A DNA stretch of 64,000 nt from Anomaloglossus baeobatrachus (Eukaryota; Chordata; Amphibia; Anura; Aromobatidae). The stretch lies in contig NC_134353.1 in NCBI RefSeq assembly GCF_048569485.1, positions 702,758,958 through 702,822,957 of the forward strand, read 5' to 3'. The stretch's first letter is position 1; every line of letters begins with the position of its first letter. Both the position numbers and the translations under genes were made by a program. The notes beneath the pieces are model-generated. The model saw only the letters and a program-made list of their open reading frames with translations, was not told the origin of the DNA and ran no database searches. Of the stretch, positions 1 to 10,321 are shown piece by piece.

Positions 1-246
1 TTGCGTTTGCATGCGTTTTTCTTTGCAAAAAAAGGATCCGCTTTTGCAGCAAAAAATCGTTCATGAGGCATGTTAAAAAAACCTTTTAACCTTATGGCAT
101 AAAATTGGTTTTTAACCTTATTTCTTGCAGTATCGGGCTCGAAAATTCCTGGTGGCAGCCCTAGGTAGGATGTACTAGCAACATACAGGGTGCGGCGCGG
201 CTGAGTGAGTCCTGCCCACCTGTCTGCTGAAGAGGAGTGTCCTCTG
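1..246. other. unassigned, repeat-like sequence
   Basis: No coding potential seen. The right part, from about 140, is interrupted by the palindromic MITE that follows and seems to resume after it near 681, so the MITE probably landed in an older repeat or unique intergenic DNA. Confidence 0.3.
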
Positions 247-680
247 TAAGGGTATGTGCGCACGTTGCTTTTTACCTGCTTTTTACCTGCTTTTTTGCTG
301 CTTTTTCTTCTGCGCTGTTTAATGCCAAAATGGATGTGTTCTTCTATTCAAGCAAAGTCTATGGGAATTTGGGTTTCTTGTTCACACTATGTTGTTCAAA
401 ATGCTGCCTTTTTGTGGCAGAACTTTGGTCAAAAACTCAGCTTTTCAAAGAAGCAACATGTCAATTGTTTTTGCCATTTGGGTTTTGCACTGCAAAGCTG
501 AGTTTTTGACCAAAGTTCTGCCACAAAAAGGCAGCATTTTGAACAACATAGTGTGAACAAGAAACCCAAATTCCCATAGACTTTGCTTGAATAGAAGAAC
601 ACATCCATTTTGGCATTAAACAGCGCAGAAGAAAAAGCAGGTAAAAAGCAGGTAAAAAGCAACGTGCGCACATACCCTTA
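247..680. mobile_element. palindromic foldback MITE with TA target duplication
   Basis: The two halves are near-perfect inverted repeats of about 200 bp each around a short unpaired centre (about 447-495). The ends read AGGGTATGTGCGCACGTTGC and its complement, with TA on each outer side. Nothing is encoded; overlapping reading frames on both strands are a by-product of the symmetry. Related GGCTATGTGCGCAC-type ends recur in this window (19519, 28317, about 6530, 47440). The TA duplication fits a Tc1/mariner-like mobiliser, but I cannot name the autonomous partner. Confidence 0.8.
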
Positions 681-992
681 TGGTGACGGCAGACTGCGTT
701 CTTGCAGGCCATGCTGGAGTCCAGCAGCCTGAAGAATGGAGATGGACCAGTGACCTGTTCTTTGGAGGTGCCTGCCGACCTGTTCACTAGCAGCAGGCAA
801 CGGCGGCACACTATGTGAAAGGGGGGGGAAATGGCGACACACTATCTTAAAGGGGGGCAATGGTGGCACACTATGTGAAAGGGGGGAATTGTAATTTTCT
901 ATAAGGTGGGCACGAGGGTGTCTTCTATCAGTGTTCTGGGGCATCTGATCTATGTAGTATCAATCCTCCATCCCCAATCCATACACATTATA
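681..992. repeat. short tandem repeat, about 3 x 30 bp, in unassigned sequence
   Basis: Between about 798 and 888 three imperfect copies of a unit built on GGCACACTATGTGAAAGGGGGG follow each other. The rest of the stretch shows no gene or terminal repeat. Confidence 0.55.
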
Positions 993-1466
993 TATCGCTA
1001 CGGCAGCGTCACACGTACTTACCTGCTCGGCGACGTCGCTGTGACCGGCAAACCGCCTCCTTTCTAAGGGGGGGGGCGGTTCGCTCGGCGTCACAGCGAC
1101 GTCACTAAGCGGCCGCCCAATCAAAGCGGAGGGGCGGAGATGAGAGGGACGAACATCTCACCCACCTTCTTCCTTCCTCATTGCTGGCGTGTGGCAGGTA
1201 AGGAGAGGTTCCTCGTTCCTGCGGCGTCACACGTAGCGATGTGTGCTGCCGCAGGGACGAGGATCAACTTCACCGAAGCGACAGCAGCAATAATTGGGAG
1301 AGGACCCCCATGTCAACGAGGAGCGATTTTGGATGTTTTTGCAACGATCCAAAATCGCTCCTTGGAGTCGCACACAACGAGATCGCTACAGCGGCCGGAT
1401 GTGCGTCACAAAATCCGTGACCCCAACGAGATTGCTGTAGCGATCTCGTAGCGTGTAAAGCCCGCT
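993..1466. mobile_element. Harbinger-like MITE, left end missing
   Basis: CpG-rich sequence with GACGTCGCTGTGAC-type blocks and a right end reading GCGTGTAAAGCCCGCTTTA, the end shared with the complete elements at 2099, 21081 and 41830. I do not see the matching left terminal repeat, so this copy looks truncated on that side. It abuts the 3' end of the L2-like LINE. Confidence 0.6.
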
Positions 1467-2098
1467 TTAGTAGTTTGAATTGGATACGATGGAAGATTGG
1501 GAGCCAATGGAGGGATTTGAGAGAGGAGAAGCAGGGTGGTATTGAGGAGAGAGGTGGATCATTCGGGCAGCAGAATTAAGGATTGACTGGAGAGGGGTGA
1601 GCGTGTAGGCAGGGAGACCACAGAGGAGGATGTTGCAGTAGTCGCGGCGGGAGAATATGAGAGCATGCACTAGTATTTTTGTAGATTGAGAATTGAGGAA
1701 AGGACGGATTCTGGAAATATTTTTGAGTTGAAGACGGCAGGAGGTGTTGAGGGATTGAATGTGTGGAATGAAGGACAAGGCAGAGTCAAAGGTCACTCCG
1801 AGGCATCGAACTTTGGGTGCTGGGGAGAGCGTGATGTTATTTATTGTAATAGGTAGATTAGGTAGAGAGTGTAGGTGAGATGGAGGAAAGTTGATTCAGT
1901 TCAGTTGTGGCCACATTGAGCTTTAGGAGGCGAGAGGAGAAGGAAGATATAGCCGATAGGCACTCTGGGATTCTGGACAGCAGAGAAGTGACATCTGGAC
2001 CAGAGAAGTAGATCTGAGTGTCATCGGCATATAGGTGGTACTGGAAGCCATGGGACTTTGAGTTGTCCCAGGCCAAATGTATAGATGGAAAAGAGTAA

Positions 2099-2671
2099 GG
2101 CGGGCTTTGCACGTTGCGACATCGCAAGCCGATGCTGCGATGTTGCACGCGATAATCCCCGCCCCCGTCGCAGGTACGATATCTTGTGATAGCTGGCGTA
2201 GCGAAAATTATCGCTTCACATGCACTCACCTGCCCTGCGACCGTCGCTCCGGCCGGCGACCCGCCTCCTTCCTAAGGGGGCGGGTCGTGCGGCGTCATAG
2301 CGACGTCACACAGCAGGCGGCCAATAGCGGCGGAAGGTCGGAGATGAGCAGGATGTAAACATCCTGCCCACCTCCTTCCTTCCGTATAGCCGCCGGCGGC
2401 AGGCAAGGTGATGTTCCTCGCTCCTGCGGCTTCTCACACAGCGATGTGTGCTGCCACAGGAACGAGGAACAACATCATACCTGTCGCGGCAGCGTAATTA
2501 TGAAAAAGTCGGAGCCTGCACCAATGATACGATAATGACGCTTTTGCGCTCGTTAATCGTATCATCTAGGATTTACACACAACGATGTCGAAAGTGACGC
2601 CGGATGTGTGTCACTTTCGATTTGACCCCACCGACATCACACGTGCGATGTTGCAACGTGCAAAGCCGCCC
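2099..2671. mobile_element. Harbinger-like MITE inserted in the LINE, TAA target duplication
   Basis: The ends GGCGGGCTTTGCACGTTGC and its near complement are inverted, and TAA lies directly outside both ends (2096-2098 and 2672-2674). The LINE reading resumes across the insertion. A 3-bp TAA duplication is the PIF/Harbinger habit. The interior is CpG-rich with GACGTCGC-like blocks and has no transposase. Confidence 0.8.
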
Positions 2672-2674
2672 TAA

Positions 2675-3292
2675 GGGTCCCAGGACAGAGCCTTGAGGGA
2701 CGCCAACAGAGAGATGGCGGTATGAAGAGGTTGTGTGGGAGTGGGAGACACTAAAAGTACGGTTGGAGAGGTATGAAGAGATCCAAGAGAGGGCGAGGTC
2801 TCTGACACCAAGGGAAGAGAGGATCTGTAGTAGCAGGGAGTGGTCGACAGTGTCAAAGGATGAGGATAGGTCTAGACGTAGCAGTATAGAGAAGTGGTTG
2901 TTAGCTTTGGCAGTAAGTAAGTCATTTGTGATTTTAGTCAGGGCAGTTTCAGTGGAATGATGTAGATGGAAGCCGGACTGTAGGTTGTCAAAGTGAGAGT
3001 TAGAGGACAGATGGGAGGAAAGTTCAGTATGGACGTGCTGTTCCAGGAGTTTTGAGGCAAATGGGAGTAGTGATATGGGGCGATAGCTGGTAGTAGAGGT
3101 TGGGTCGAGGGAAGCTTTCTTTAGGATGGGTGTGACTGTTGCATGTTTAAAAGCAGAAGGGAAGGTACCAGTTGTTAAAGATAGGTTGAAGAGATGGGTT
3201 ATGGCGGGAATAAGGATAGTGGTGAGCTTGGAGAGGAGGTGGGATGGGATCAAGTGCATAGGTAGTGAGGTGCACATTTGAGAGATGTGCAA
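2675..3292 (-). pseudogene. LINE reverse transcriptase fragment, L2-like
   Basis: An open stretch carrying RT motifs in order: TPILKKASLDP, SYRPISLLPFASKLLEQ, LQSGF, TETALTKITNDL, LDLSSSFDTVDHSLL and VGVPQGSVLGP. The catalytic YADD box lies beyond the MITE insertion, near 2010, in the separate piece 1858-2095. The thumb and C-terminal part (SALSFIPHIQSLN, RIRPFL, SRRDYCNILLCGLP) lies at 1467-1796. Family identity rests on motif spacing and wording; CR1 proper is the alternative. Confidence 0.75.
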
Positions 3293-3441
3293 GCTCTCCA
3301 GTGATGGTGGGGAGGAAGTTTATGGGGGAGGGGCAGTGGTCTGTTATATGAAGGGGTTGTGGTGGTTGAGCAGAAAAACCTTGTCTGGTTTGGTCAATCT
3401 TTTTTCTTTGAAATGTGTGGCAAATTCTTCTGCGGAGATGA

Positions 3442-4608
3442 GGGAGGTTGGAGAGGGTAGCGGTGGGCGAAGGAGGGAGGTAAAAGTATTAAATAGTACC
3501 AATTGCAATGGACAAATCTTAGCGCTTAACCACAAAACCAAGAGATCTGCAGCTAGGTTTATAGGCAAAAAAAACCCTTAATTTGCCTGGAACCAGAAAA
3601 CAATTTTTGAGGGTTTTTTTTCTAAAGTAAAAAACCCCAATAAACCAGCGCTGATAAAGGTTTTTTTTATAATTGATGTTTTATTAAATTGCTATCCCTG
3701 TTTTAGACACAAATTTATTCAGCACAATACACACAACATACAACACATAAAAGGTTGATTAACACAGACAATTACCAGAAAGCTGGTTGAAATGCCCTGG
3801 CCGGTGGCAAAATCAACTACTACAAACTAATAAAATACTAAAACGTTTCAAGGTATAGGACTTGCAATACTAGTAAGATTAACGCTGCAACACACTTTTT
3901 TAGAGGCTCAGAGCAATTATTAATTGCCGTAGGAAAAGTATTAGTAATGGCTTTAAATTGCAAGCAGTGATTTCAACAGTCAAAGTACCATTATTATGTA
4001 TAAAGATACTGCGCTCCAGAATTATAGTGGTAATAGGATAGAGCCACGGCTCAACAAGGTATGTCCCAATAGGAGTTTATCTGCAGTCAGGTTCAAGAGT
4101 CAGGTTTCCATAGTTTGGATAGCTGCACGATACTTTCTCCTTTTGGTGAATATCAGAACGTTCCCGTGCAGGGGTCCTTAGTTGACGCTCCTAGACCAAA
4201 CAGAGTAGAGCCAACAGAGCACTAGCCTGTGCTGGATCCAAAGACGATAATATAGCAAGTACACCGCTTCTCCTGCTTCTGCAGGGGTCCTTAATTTGCG
4301 CTCTTAAAACAACCAGAGCAGAGCCAATAAAGCACTGCCTGAGCTGGCTCCAAGGACGGTAGTACAATAAGTATGTAGCTTCTCCTAATCCTTCTGTGAC
4401 AGCCCTGGCGTTTGCCGCATACAGACTAATGAGCTCCACAAGGGGGAGAGAGGCTACCAGGTTGCAATACACCGGACCGATGAGCTGAGCGAGAATCCAC
4501 ATCCGACGCGTGTTTCGGGGGCGTTACCGGTCCACTTCCTCAAGGATAGCCGCGGGAGGTTGGAGAGGGTAGCGGTGGGCGAAGGAGGGAGGTAAAAGTA
4601 TTAAATAG
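3442..4608. mobile_element. Penelope-like insertion flanked by 55-bp direct repeats
   Basis: The LINE segment 3442-3496 is repeated identically at 4554-4608, and 1057 bp of foreign sequence sits between. The foreign part holds an imperfect tandem duplication of about 113 bp (about 4169-4282 and 4283-4396, both starting AGGGGTCCTTA). On the minus strand at about 4550-4501 it has the arrangement TATCC-TTGAGGAAG-...-GAAACACGCGTC-GGATG, similar to the hammerhead-type motif of Penelope-like elements. No reverse transcriptase or GIY-YIG endonuclease is left. A 55-bp target duplication is long for most transposons, so a template-switch origin is also possible. Confidence 0.55.
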
Positions 4609-4942
4609 CTGTTTGGAGTTGTGTGTTAAAGAGGATATGAGAGCGCTAAAGTAATCCTGTTTAGCAGAGGTAAGGGCCAAGCGAAATGTGTGAATTGCAT
4701 TTTTGAATGTGGTGAAGTCTTCCTGGGAGTGCGTTTTCTTCCAGCACCGCTCTGCAGCCCTAGACACTTGCCGAAGCTTTTTAGTGAGGCTGTTGTGCCA
4801 GGGCTGTCTATTGATTCGTCCCACTCTGCCATGCGCAAGAGGAGCGACTGAATCAATATCTGATGTGAGAGTGGCGTTGTAGAAAGTGGTGACACTGTTT
4901 CTGTCGTGGAGTGAAGATACGGAGGACAGTGGTAGGATAGAG

Positions 4943-6019
4943 TCAGAAAGGGTGTGTATGTTGATGTGTGCAAGGTTTCTGCTGGGGTATGCTGGGGGGG
5001 GCAGGTGAGGAGGACAGGGCTGAAAAGGTCTGTAGATGGTGGTCAGATAAGGGGAGAGGGTAGGTTGTGAGGTTAGATAGCGAGCAGAGACGGGTGAAGA
5101 TAAGGTCTAATGTGTGTCCATCTTTATGGGTGGCAGAGGCGGACCACTGAGTTAGGCCAAAATATGAAGCGAGGGAGAGGAGTTTGGAAGCAGCTGACTG
5201 GCGGGTGTCAGTGGGGATGTTTAAGTCACCCATGATGATAGTGGGAAAGTCAGCAGAGAGAAAGTGTAGAAGCCAGGCAGAGAACTGGTCGATAAAGGCA
5301 GTGGTTGGGCCCGGGGGTCTGTATATGACGGCCACTTGGAGGTTAGAGGGAGAATAGATGCTGACAGAGTGCACTTCAAAGGAAGGCAGGACAAGGGAGG
5401 GAAGAGGTGGGATTGGGTTGAAGCTGCAGTTGTTAGAAAGAAGGAGGCCCACTCCTCCACCCTGTCTATTGCCAGGGCGAGGAGTGTGGGTGAAGTGGTG
5501 GCCGCCGTAGCACAGTGCAGCAGGGGAGGCAGTGTTGAAGGGTGTCAGCCATGTTTCGGTGAGGCCCAGAAAGGATAGATTGCTAGAGGTAAAGAGATCG
5601 TAAATGATGTGCAGTTTATTACAGACAGAACGGGCATTCCAGAGCGCTCCAGAGAAATGGAGCGGCAGAGTGGGTGAGAGGGGAATGGATTTTATATTGT
5701 AGAGGTTGCGGTAGTTATTAGTAGGTGGGGAGCAATAAGGGGATGATAAAGAGGAGTGTCCCATCTGTGTTGGTCCAGGATTGGGAGATATGTCACCAGC
5801 AGTGAGGAGAAGTAGAGAAAGGGAGAGCAGATGGGAGAAGGAGAGTGGACGGCATGGTCTGTGTGGTATTAGGAGACATCTGAGATATAGGAGCAGGTCA
5901 GCAGATGAGGACAGGTGGGGAGGTAAGAGGGAAGGGGAGATGAATATTTGTTTGCAGAGTGCTAGGGTTTGGGGATAGCGAAGGAGAGTGAGGAGGAGTG
6001 GAGCAAAGACTGAGGGCAT
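4943..6019 (-). pseudogene. LINE endonuclease segment with N-terminal 2A-like motif
   Basis: An open frame of 358 residues. Residues 60-75 are strongly hydrophobic and run into GDISPNPGP (residues 75-83), which resembles the ribosome-skipping 2A motif known from several LINEs. The rest is an APE-type endonuclease with NARSV (the catalytic Asn), TETWL (Glu), GGGVGLLLS, YRPPG, GDLN (Asp/Asn) and SDHH (Asp-His). All main catalytic motifs are visible, so this part is better kept than the reverse transcriptase half. The frame ends in the Ser/Pro-rich linker and continues only after frameshifts (pieces at 4626-4973 and 4540-4824). Start chosen at the first ATG ahead of the hydrophobic segment. Confidence 0.75.
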
Positions 6020-6098
6020 TGGTGAACATGGTGAGAATAAGGTTTACAAATGTGAATAACTAAAATGAAGGGGAAAAATGCAAGCGACAGACGCGCAG

Positions 6099-6172
6099 GT
6101 ATATATACAAACACACACATATACACACACACAAATATACACATGTATATACACACATATACTGGGTGTGTA

Positions 6173-6240
<68 letters not shown>

Positions 6241-6250
6241 TACACACACA
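6099..6250. repeat. (CA)n and (TA)n microsatellite
   Basis: Alternating CA/TA tracts surround an uninterrupted TA run at about 6180-6236. The Tyr/Ile/His-rich frames through it are artefacts. Confidence 0.95.
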
Positions 6251-6545
6251 CGCAAGCGCCATGGCAGCAAAGTCAATGTAAATGCTGACGTGCTGTGTGC
6301 ATGTTATTTTTTTGACAGATTTAGTGCAGAAAATAATTTACAGCTTGTGAATTGTTAGTGCATTTTTCCTACACTTTTTAGGCCTTCAACCCATTGGCTA
6401 CATTAAGAAAAAGTGGGACACAAAAACGTACCACAACGCATGTGTTTTTTGGAGCATTTTGGTGCATTTTTCTGTCAGAAGGTGTGCAGATTTCATGTAG
6501 AACACTAAATCTGCAATGTGCACATAGCCTAACAGAGCACAGCCG
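6251..6545. other. repeat-derived sequence ending in a MITE-like terminus
   Basis: The segment closes with AATGTGCACATAGCCTAA near 6530, the complement of the GGCTATGTGCGCAC end seen on several MITEs here. I do not see its partner end. Confidence 0.4.
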
Positions 6546-6792
6546 ACAGTCGTCATAATTTATGTTCAATCTATTTTATTGGAAATTATCAGAATTGCAA
6601 AACAACAAAGTAACGTCAAGTAATGACATATAACACGTTATGTAAATAAAGAAGCTTGCTGAAGTTACATATACGTAGCAAATCGAATCTTAGGCATATT
6701 CAAGACCATTGAAGTATGTGTAATGAACAATAAACAATAAACAACAAGTTCGTTAATGTGCAGGTCCATACCATGCCGGTGCAGGATCAGCT

Positions 6793-7250
6793 CATAATTT
6801 ATAACATTGGATTGGAGTTCATTTTTTGGAGGACCTCATTTTAGCAACTCCATTCTAGATGATTCACTAGTGAGCTGTCTAGATTAGAGCGGATTTTTTG
6901 AGGATCTCCCTGTAGCTTCCACTCTGGACAGGTCGATGCTGAGGTGACAAGAATGGAGTTGTTTTTTTTTGAAGATTGGGCAGAGCCCCACAGGGAGCAG
7001 TGTAAAAAAGCGCAGCAGAGTCATAAAAATTTACAATATTGGATTGTAGTTGATTTTTTGAGGACCTCACGTTAGCAACTCCATACTAGATGATCCACTA
7101 GTGAGGTGTGTAGATTGGAATGTATTTTTTGAGGATCTCCCCGTTGCCTCCAATCTGAACAGGTCAGTGCTAAGATGACTAGAGTGGAGTTTTTTGAAAA
7201 TTGGGCAGAGCCTCACAGGGAGAAGCATAACAGAGCGCAGCAGAGTCATA
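6793..7250. repeat. two-copy tandem duplication, period 229 bp
   Basis: Copies at 6793-7021 and 7022-7250 align over their whole length with scattered substitutions. Both contain GGACCTCA, AGCAACTCCAT and GGGCAGAGCC in the same order. They lie next to the L1-like relic. Confidence 0.75.
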
Positions 7251-7254
7251 ACAA

Positions 7255-7622
7255 TCTGCAATATTGTCAGGGCGTCCATAAGGTTCTTAGTGCGCTTCCT
7301 TGTTTTCGTTTTCCGGGTACAAATTTCTCTAATATATATCCAACGGACAAATGCCTTCATAGTGTCCCACACAATATGTTTAGATGCCGTACCATCATTT
7401 GTCATGAACAATTCCTGTGTAGTGTCAGTTAGGGTGCATGCCCACTGTCATATGTATCCAGAAAGGGTTAAGCCGCCATGGTACACCTGTCAGCTGGCTT
7501 TGCTCCCAGAGCCTGAGATGGACTTGCAGTGGGGAGTAATCTGATACCCCCTGGCCAGATATGTGACGGAGGTTACATATGGCAACAGCCAGGCGTTACC
7601 AATGGCTAAATCTATCTGGGAC
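7255..7622 (-). pseudogene. L1-like LINE endonuclease relic
   Basis: On the minus strand, fragments in more than one frame read SQIDLAIGNAWLLPYVTSV and, further on, WDTMKAFVRWIYIREICTRK. These match the end of an L1-type endonuclease and the conserved W..KA..RG region after it. The copy is broken by stops and frame changes. The endogenous retrovirus inserted at its left-reading end, in GGGAC. Confidence 0.55.
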
Positions 7623-8399
7623 TGTAAAATAGTGAGTTTATGGAGATTGATTCATAGACTGGATTACATATATTCATAAATATATGTATATTTCCCCATC
7701 CCTTTAAGGATGCCTGTGAGTTGGAAAATGCTAACCAAGGTTTTTGACATTGTAGAACCAAAGTCATCTGCTAGTTGTTCATCAAAGCCATCTGACATTG
7801 TTTGTCAAAGTTGTCAGCATATTGCTATATTCTGTTTGGAATGTTGGGCTAAGAGCTGAAATAGCTATGGGAACCTTCTTACTGTTACTTTAAGGTCAAA
7901 GTCCAGCGAGCTTCAAAGGAATTATAAATAAGTTGAAGTAGGTTTTGTTACAAGTCTCTAGTGCGCAAGTACACTTATTTCGCGGGTAAAACGTACCACG
8001 TGACATGATGTAATGCTCAACCTAAAATAAGGATAGTTAGTTTTTGTGTTACCATGTAAAGAGATAAGGGCTATCAGGAGGAGGGGTTTTGGGTTATAAA
8101 AGAAGCCCACACTTCAAAGGTTGAGAGGGAGAAGGAGGGAGGAGAAAGACGGACTCATCCGACCAGACCATCTACAGATCATCCCGAGACGGCTTACACA
8201 CTACAGCGATGTAAGATATATGAACTGTTATTTTTTCTATCTGTCTCCATCTATTAACTCAAGCCAAGACAGTTATTTTTCTCTAATGACTGTAACCCTC
8301 CAACTCTTATCTGAATAAATTCATATGTTTTTGACCTATCTTCGCTCCAATCATTATATACTGGCTATGCAGTTGTCGCCGTAATCCCATTATTTAACA
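7623..8399 (+). repeat. 5' LTR of the endogenous retrovirus
   Basis: Begins TGTAAAATAG and ends TTTAACA. A TATA box (TTATAAAAG, near 8094) sits about 30 bp before the likely cap site, and a polyadenylation signal AATAAA lies at 8314-8319, so U3 is about 500 bp and R about 200 bp. A 65-codon frame inside each LTR looks incidental. Confidence 0.95.
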
Positions 8400-8779
8400 T
8401 TTGGCGAGCACCAGCCTGAATGATTGTGATACACAGCTGTTTTCTGTGAGAGGTGATTTTTTTTCACGCTGCCTATTCTTGCAGTAGGACTCTTTTTTTT
8501 TTTTTTTTTTTTTTTTTCTTTCTCACGTCATTCCCTGCCCTTTGTCCGAGAGGGGGGGTCAGTGAGTAAAACTCTCTGTCCAAGCTGCAGGCGAACGACG
8601 ATACACTGTGTCCACATCAGAACCTAAGAGAGGGTTAACGTGACAAGCTGCACGGAGGTCGTATGTGTCAAAGCCATTCCAGGACCATCCATCCATAAGA
8701 CGGTTGAAGCCATCTCAGGACCATCCATCCATAAGACGGTTGAAGCCATTCAAGGACAAGCATCACATATTGGTGAGAA
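8400..8779 (+). promoter_or_regulatory. retroviral leader: primer-binding region and 34-bp tandem repeat
   Basis: Directly after the LTR the sequence reads TTTGGCGAGCACCAGCC, with the TGG expected for pairing with a tRNA 3' end; I cannot name the tRNA. A poly-T run lies at about 8491-8518. Further on, a 34-bp unit containing CCATCCATCCATAAGACGG occurs twice head to tail (8681-8748), just before the gag start, a position used for packaging signals in retroviruses. Confidence 0.65.
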
Positions 8780-10321
8780 ATGGATTTTATTCATGATTAT
8801 TCTAGTAACTGTCATGTAGAGTATTCATTTGATCATACACATAGTGACGCACAGTTATGGTCAAATTTGTACCGGCAATGTGAACTTGAGAATACTAAGC
8901 TAGATAAAAAGTTTTTTACTGTGAATCGGTTGCAGAAAAAGATACAGAATGTATTGGGTATGGTATACACTTACAACTCCATGGTGGGTGGGGCACAGCC
9001 ATATGCACACACTATCTGCATGGTGACTGACACACCCATAACAACAGGCACGCCCAATACAACAGACACACACGTCACAGATTCAGAAACAACAGATTGT
9101 CCAAATTGTTCGATATTAGCAGAACATATCGAACATCTGGAGGATCAGTTGGAAACAAGAGCAGATTTAATATCAAAACTACGGAAAGATATTAAATATG
9201 TATCTGTTAATACGAGACAGAACAAGACAGATGCTTCCGCATCACCTGGTTCAGGTTCAGACATTCCGGACAGGCTGGATACGGCCGAGGACGAGAGTCT
9301 GAATGAGGGGGAACTTCGGAAAAAGAAGTTACATGATAAGGCTGCCCGTCTTAACATTAAAATCCATGACCAATTAATGAAAATCATTAAAGACATACCG
9401 AAATATGATGATAAAATGGACGCCTTCCATAATGCGGACATTTTTGAGTCACATTCCGATAAATATAATCTAACAAATGAACAGAGAAACAAGATTTACA
9501 GGGTATGGCTTCCCTCCCACATGGCAAAAAGGTTACAAGCAACACCTAGGACTGACGAACACAATGACCTGATCCATGACACAAAGGAAGATAGGCTGAG
9601 ACAGTTAATTCTCTTTACCACAGGAGAGACTACCCCAACAGTCGAATTGTTAGAAAACCTTAAGACACACATACAGGAGGATCCGTTTGTCTTCTTAGTG
9701 AAATTCGAGCAAGGATATCGTTTGATAATGGAAATCGGATCTGATCAAGAACCGCCTTCCATGATCAAGGCCTTTGTTAAAAAGTTTAAATATTTGGACC
9801 CTGCTTCATTCGAAATAGCTTCTAGGATGGAAAGTCTACAAGAGGTCACGTCATTTATTGATAGAATACGTAGACGAATGAAGCAAAATCAGGTAAAATC
9901 AAAAATAGCCATGATAGAAGGGAACACTGACACATTAGTATCCCAGGAAAAACAGATCAAAAACAACAAAAGACCGGTGTTGAATTCTAAAAACAAGAAT
10001 TCAGGGGGGGGTAACAGGAAAAGCACAATTCATTGCTTTTTTTGCGGCCAACCCGGACACCTGAAGTGGGAATGCAAGAAATTCCTGAGGGCGGGAGCTG
10101 AGGAAAGGCTGGGTAAGGAAAATGGACTGATGCCAAACACATCCAGTGCACCTCCCCCATCTTCAGCACCCCCACCAATATACACGCCCACTCGTACTGA
10201 CAACAGAAATAACCAATCACCATATGCACCACTGACCAGACAGATAAGGGAAATGACCATACAGGGATTGGATGGAAGGGGCAAGACACCTGCTGCTCTT
10301 CTCCCTTCTCCATCCTCCTGA
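8780..10321 (+). CDS. gag: retroviral Gag polyprotein, 513 aa
   Basis: An uninterrupted frame in the gag position. Residues about 110-140 form a charged, heptad-like stretch. The middle third is rich in Lys, Asp and Glu and probably holds the capsid; it has a plausible major-homology-like neighbourhood but no motif I can assert. A single CCHC zinc knuckle is clear: Cys419, Cys422, His427, Cys432, in CFFCGQPGHLKWEC. The tail is Pro/Ser-rich. The stop is UGA followed by CUAG, and the protease region follows in the same frame, matching the read-through strategy of gamma- and epsilonretroviruses. Start chosen at the first ATG after the leader; no matrix myristoylation glycine follows it. Confidence 0.9.
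   Translation: MDFIHDYSSNCHVEYSFDHTHSDAQLWSNLYRQCELENTKLDKKFFTVNRLQKKIQNVLGMVYTYNSMVGGAQPYAHTICMVTDTPITTGTPNTTDTHVTDSETTDCPNCSILAEHIEHLEDQLETRADLISKLRKDIKYVSVNTRQNKTDASASPGSGSDIPDRLDTAEDESLNEGELRKKKLHDKAARLNIKIHDQLMKIIKDIPKYDDKMDAFHNADIFESHSDKYNLTNEQRNKIYRVWLPSHMAKRLQATPRTDEHNDLIHDTKEDRLRQLILFTTGETTPTVELLENLKTHIQEDPFVFLVKFEQGYRLIMEIGSDQEPPSMIKAFVKKFKYLDPASFEIASRMESLQEVTSFIDRIRRRMKQNQVKSKIAMIEGNTDTLVSQEKQIKNNKRPVLNSKNKNSGGGNRKSTIHCFFCGQPGHLKWECKKFLRAGAEERLGKENGLMPNTSSAPPPSSAPPPIYTPTRTDNRNNQSPYAPLTRQIREMTIQGLDGRGKTPAALLPSPSS

Larger units (their letters stand above)
1467..6040 (-). mobile_element. L2-like non-LTR retrotransposon (LINE), degraded and interrupted
   Basis: Read on the minus strand, the element has an apurinic endonuclease near its 5' side (about 6019-4950), a linker, a reverse transcriptase (about 3450-1900) and the conserved stretch after it (about 1800-1467). 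The RT carries SYRPISLLP, LDLSSSFDTVDH, GVPQGSVLGP and YADDTQ, which is the pattern of the L2/CR1 group. The frame shifts several times, so it cannot make its protein. Two later insertions split it: a Harbinger-like MITE between the GVPQGSVLGP and YADD motifs, and a Penelope-like segment in the linker before the RT. The 3' end is not a clean repeat tail because a MITE abuts it. Confidence 0.85.

Noticed and set aside
461-811. Overlapping frames in the first kilobase
   Set aside because: They mirror each other across the palindromic MITE and have no protein similarity.
6044-6281. Tyr/Ile-rich peptides
   Set aside because: Translation of CA/TA microsatellite.
8121-8318. 65-residue gene in both LTRs
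   Set aside because: Lies over the LTR R/U5 region and is duplicated only because the LTRs are; no similarity seen.
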